Below are positions 63,016 to 64,000 of a DNA stretch of 64,000 bases, in pieces (the first letter of the stretch is position 1; the number at the start of each line of letters is the position of its first letter). This stretch comes from Chitinophaga pinensis (lineage in GTDB: Bacteria > Bacteroidota > Bacteroidia > Flavobacteriales > Flavobacteriaceae). The stretch lies in NCBI GenBank assembly GCA_945873505.1, contig CAMCDQ010000001.1, positions 1 to 64,000 of the forward strand, in the 5' to 3' direction. The notes beneath the pieces were generated by a model. It was not told where the DNA came from, made no database searches, and saw only the letters and a program-made list of their open reading frames with translations. The position numbers were made by a program, and so were the translations under genes.

Positions 63016-64000
63016 TTATTTAAACGGATTTCGTTCCTTCCAAATCATTTCAGGTTCAAAATAACGAAATAGTTTGGCAATAAATAAATTGATAAACCAA
63101 TTGCTGTGTTGCATTAATCCGTACATTTTTTCGGGTTTGGCACCCACCGAACTTTTAATTTCTAAGGCGGTTCTCGCAAATACAATTCGATCGAATCCTT
63201 TGTTAATCGAATAACCAATCATATCATACAGCATATTCAAATACAGCATTTTCTCTCGTTGGCACTTTTCATCATAACCCAAAAAATAGGTATCAATATC
63301 GTTGCCATTTTTTATCAAAGTATTGAAGCCAATCAAAGTTTCCCCATTAAAATAACCATAAAAAAGAAATTTTTCTTTCAATGCTTTTTTGAAAATCCCA
63401 AAATGATTCTCGGGTAAGAAAAATGTATTGAAAGGGGCATTTTTGGCAACATCCATATACAATTCAAAAATTCTGTCTTTGTAATTTGCAATCTCTTCTA
63501 ATGACAATTTCCGTTTTGTAATTCCCTCTGCTTTTTTTCGCGCTCTTTTGAATTGATCGCGGTATTTTTTGCTCAAATCATTGGTATAATCATCAAAAGT
63601 ATGCCAATGTTTTTTTATCTCAAAAAGCATGTTGGGTTGCGTAGAAAATTTAAAATAGGAATGAAATTCTGGAACGTCAAATAACGAAATTTGTATTTCA
63701 GAGAAATCCTTAAAAATGATAAGATGAACTTTATTTCCCTGTTTCTGAATTTGTAATTTAAGCGCTCTAACTGCATTTTGTAAAGCAATTAAAATATCGG
63801 AAACCAAAACATTTTCTGAAAAACAAAAGGCATTTTGCCCTGTTAAAGTGTTGTTTCCCACAATTAAAATAGTAGAACTAAATTTTTTAAAAGCGAAATT
63901 TCTAATTATTGTTTTTATACAACGGTCTCTTTCTCCATAAGAACTCACAGCACTTAAATTGATTAATTGTGTTAAAGCAATTCCAACCAATTCTTCATTT
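63016..64000 (-). CDS. FemAB/GNAT-like acyltransferase, N-terminus cut by window edge
   Basis: The frame stays open upstream through the right edge, so the gene is partial (about 328 residues visible). The C-terminal half has KKYRDQFKRARKKAEGITKR, FLFYGYFNGETLIGFNTLIK and TYFLGYDEKCQREKMLYLNM, a GNAT-like fold as in FemAB/peptidogalycan-biosynthesis proteins. The product probably transfers an amino acid or acyl group. A TTG at 63990 might be taken as a start, but coding continues past it (NEELVGIAL). It converges on the ABC-F gene. Confidence 0.7.
   Translation of the reverse strand, partial: NEELVGIALTQLINLSAVSSYGERDRCIKTIIRNFAFKKFSSTILIVGNNTLTGQNAFCFSENVLVSDILIALQNAVRALKLQIQKQGNKVHLIIFKDFSEIQISLFDVPEFHSYFKFSTQPNMLFEIKKHWHTFDDYTNDLSKKYRDQFKRARKKAEGITKRKLSLEEIANYKDRIFELYMDVAKNAPFNTFFLPENHFGIFKKALKEKFLFYGYFNGETLIGFNTLIKNGNDIDTYFLGYDEKCQREKMLYLNMLYDMIGYSINKGFDRIVFARTALEIKSSVGAKPEKMYGLMQHSNWFINLFIAKLFRYFEPEMIWKERNPFK

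Noticed and set aside
63988..63990. A TTG start for the last gene, making it complete
   Set aside because: The frame remains open through the window edge with plausible coding residues (NEEL) before the TTG, so the gene is more likely truncated.

Overview
The window looks like a chromosomal segment of a flavobacterium (Bacteroidota, probably Flavobacterium or a close relative). The evidence is the low GC content, the gliding/type IX secretion genes (gldB, gldC, gldK-L-M-N), the exosortase F pair, a T9SS sorting domain, the primary sigma factor of the short 287-residue Bacteroidota type, and promoters of the form TTG-N17-23-TAnnTTTG. No prophage, rRNA, CRISPR or transposase gene was seen; nearly everything is housekeeping or typical flavobacterial accessory sequence.

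Layout. 1-5 kb: end of a tiny T9SS-sorted protein, pth, nadE, gldB-gldC, engB and an alpha/beta hydrolase. 5.1-21.3 kb: a complete division/cell-wall (dcw) cluster, mraZ-rsmH-ftsL-ftsI-murE-mraY-murD-ftsW-murG-murC-ftsQ-ftsA-ftsZ, preceded by an array of MraZ-type operator repeats. 21.5-24.4 kb: yqeY, a tRNA-Arg locus disrupted and rebuilt around a small GIY-YIG nuclease gene, rpe and rpoD. 24.5-27.8 kb: a carotenoid operon (crtD, cruF, crtZ, crtA-like). 27.9-30.6 kb: pnp and rpsO. 30.6-36.5 kb: a tightly packed light-repair operon with three different photolyase/cryptochrome genes, a 45-residue DUF2256 protein, a DUF2071 protein and a flavin reductase. 36.5-43.6 kb: DUF2452, a GH53 galactanase lipoprotein, a GAF protein, xrtF and its partner, a metal-handling trio (HYC_CC_PP protein, TonB receptor, HMA protein) and DedA. 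43.6-50.5 kb: groL-groS, secG, a TPR protein, lptE, a sigma-54 activator and miaB. 50.8-64 kb: topA, an arginase-like protein, gldKLMN, an amino-acid-oxidase-like protein, a DUF983 protein, an ABC-F ATPase and a partial FemAB/GNAT-like gene.

How the genes work together. The dcw genes form one near-continuous operon that makes lipid II (MurE, D, G, C, MraY) and assembles the septal ring (FtsL, I, W, Q, A, Z). GldK-N form the motor and ring of the type IX secretion/gliding machine, with GldB and GldC as accessory factors. The photolyase operon probably repairs UV lesions.

Most notable signals. (1) A 5' half tRNA-Arg, then a GIY-YIG gene, then a complete tRNA-Arg: the arrangement expected if a miniature nuclease cassette entered the anticodon loop and brought a replacement 5' half. 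(2) Short palindromic repeats inserted in frame inside murC and in the N-terminal coding region of murG; an identical 25-bp copy follows the stop codons of ftsW and groS. (3) A larger dispersed palindromic repeat family with at least four copies. (4) A 10-bp-phased MraZ box array upstream of mraZ.
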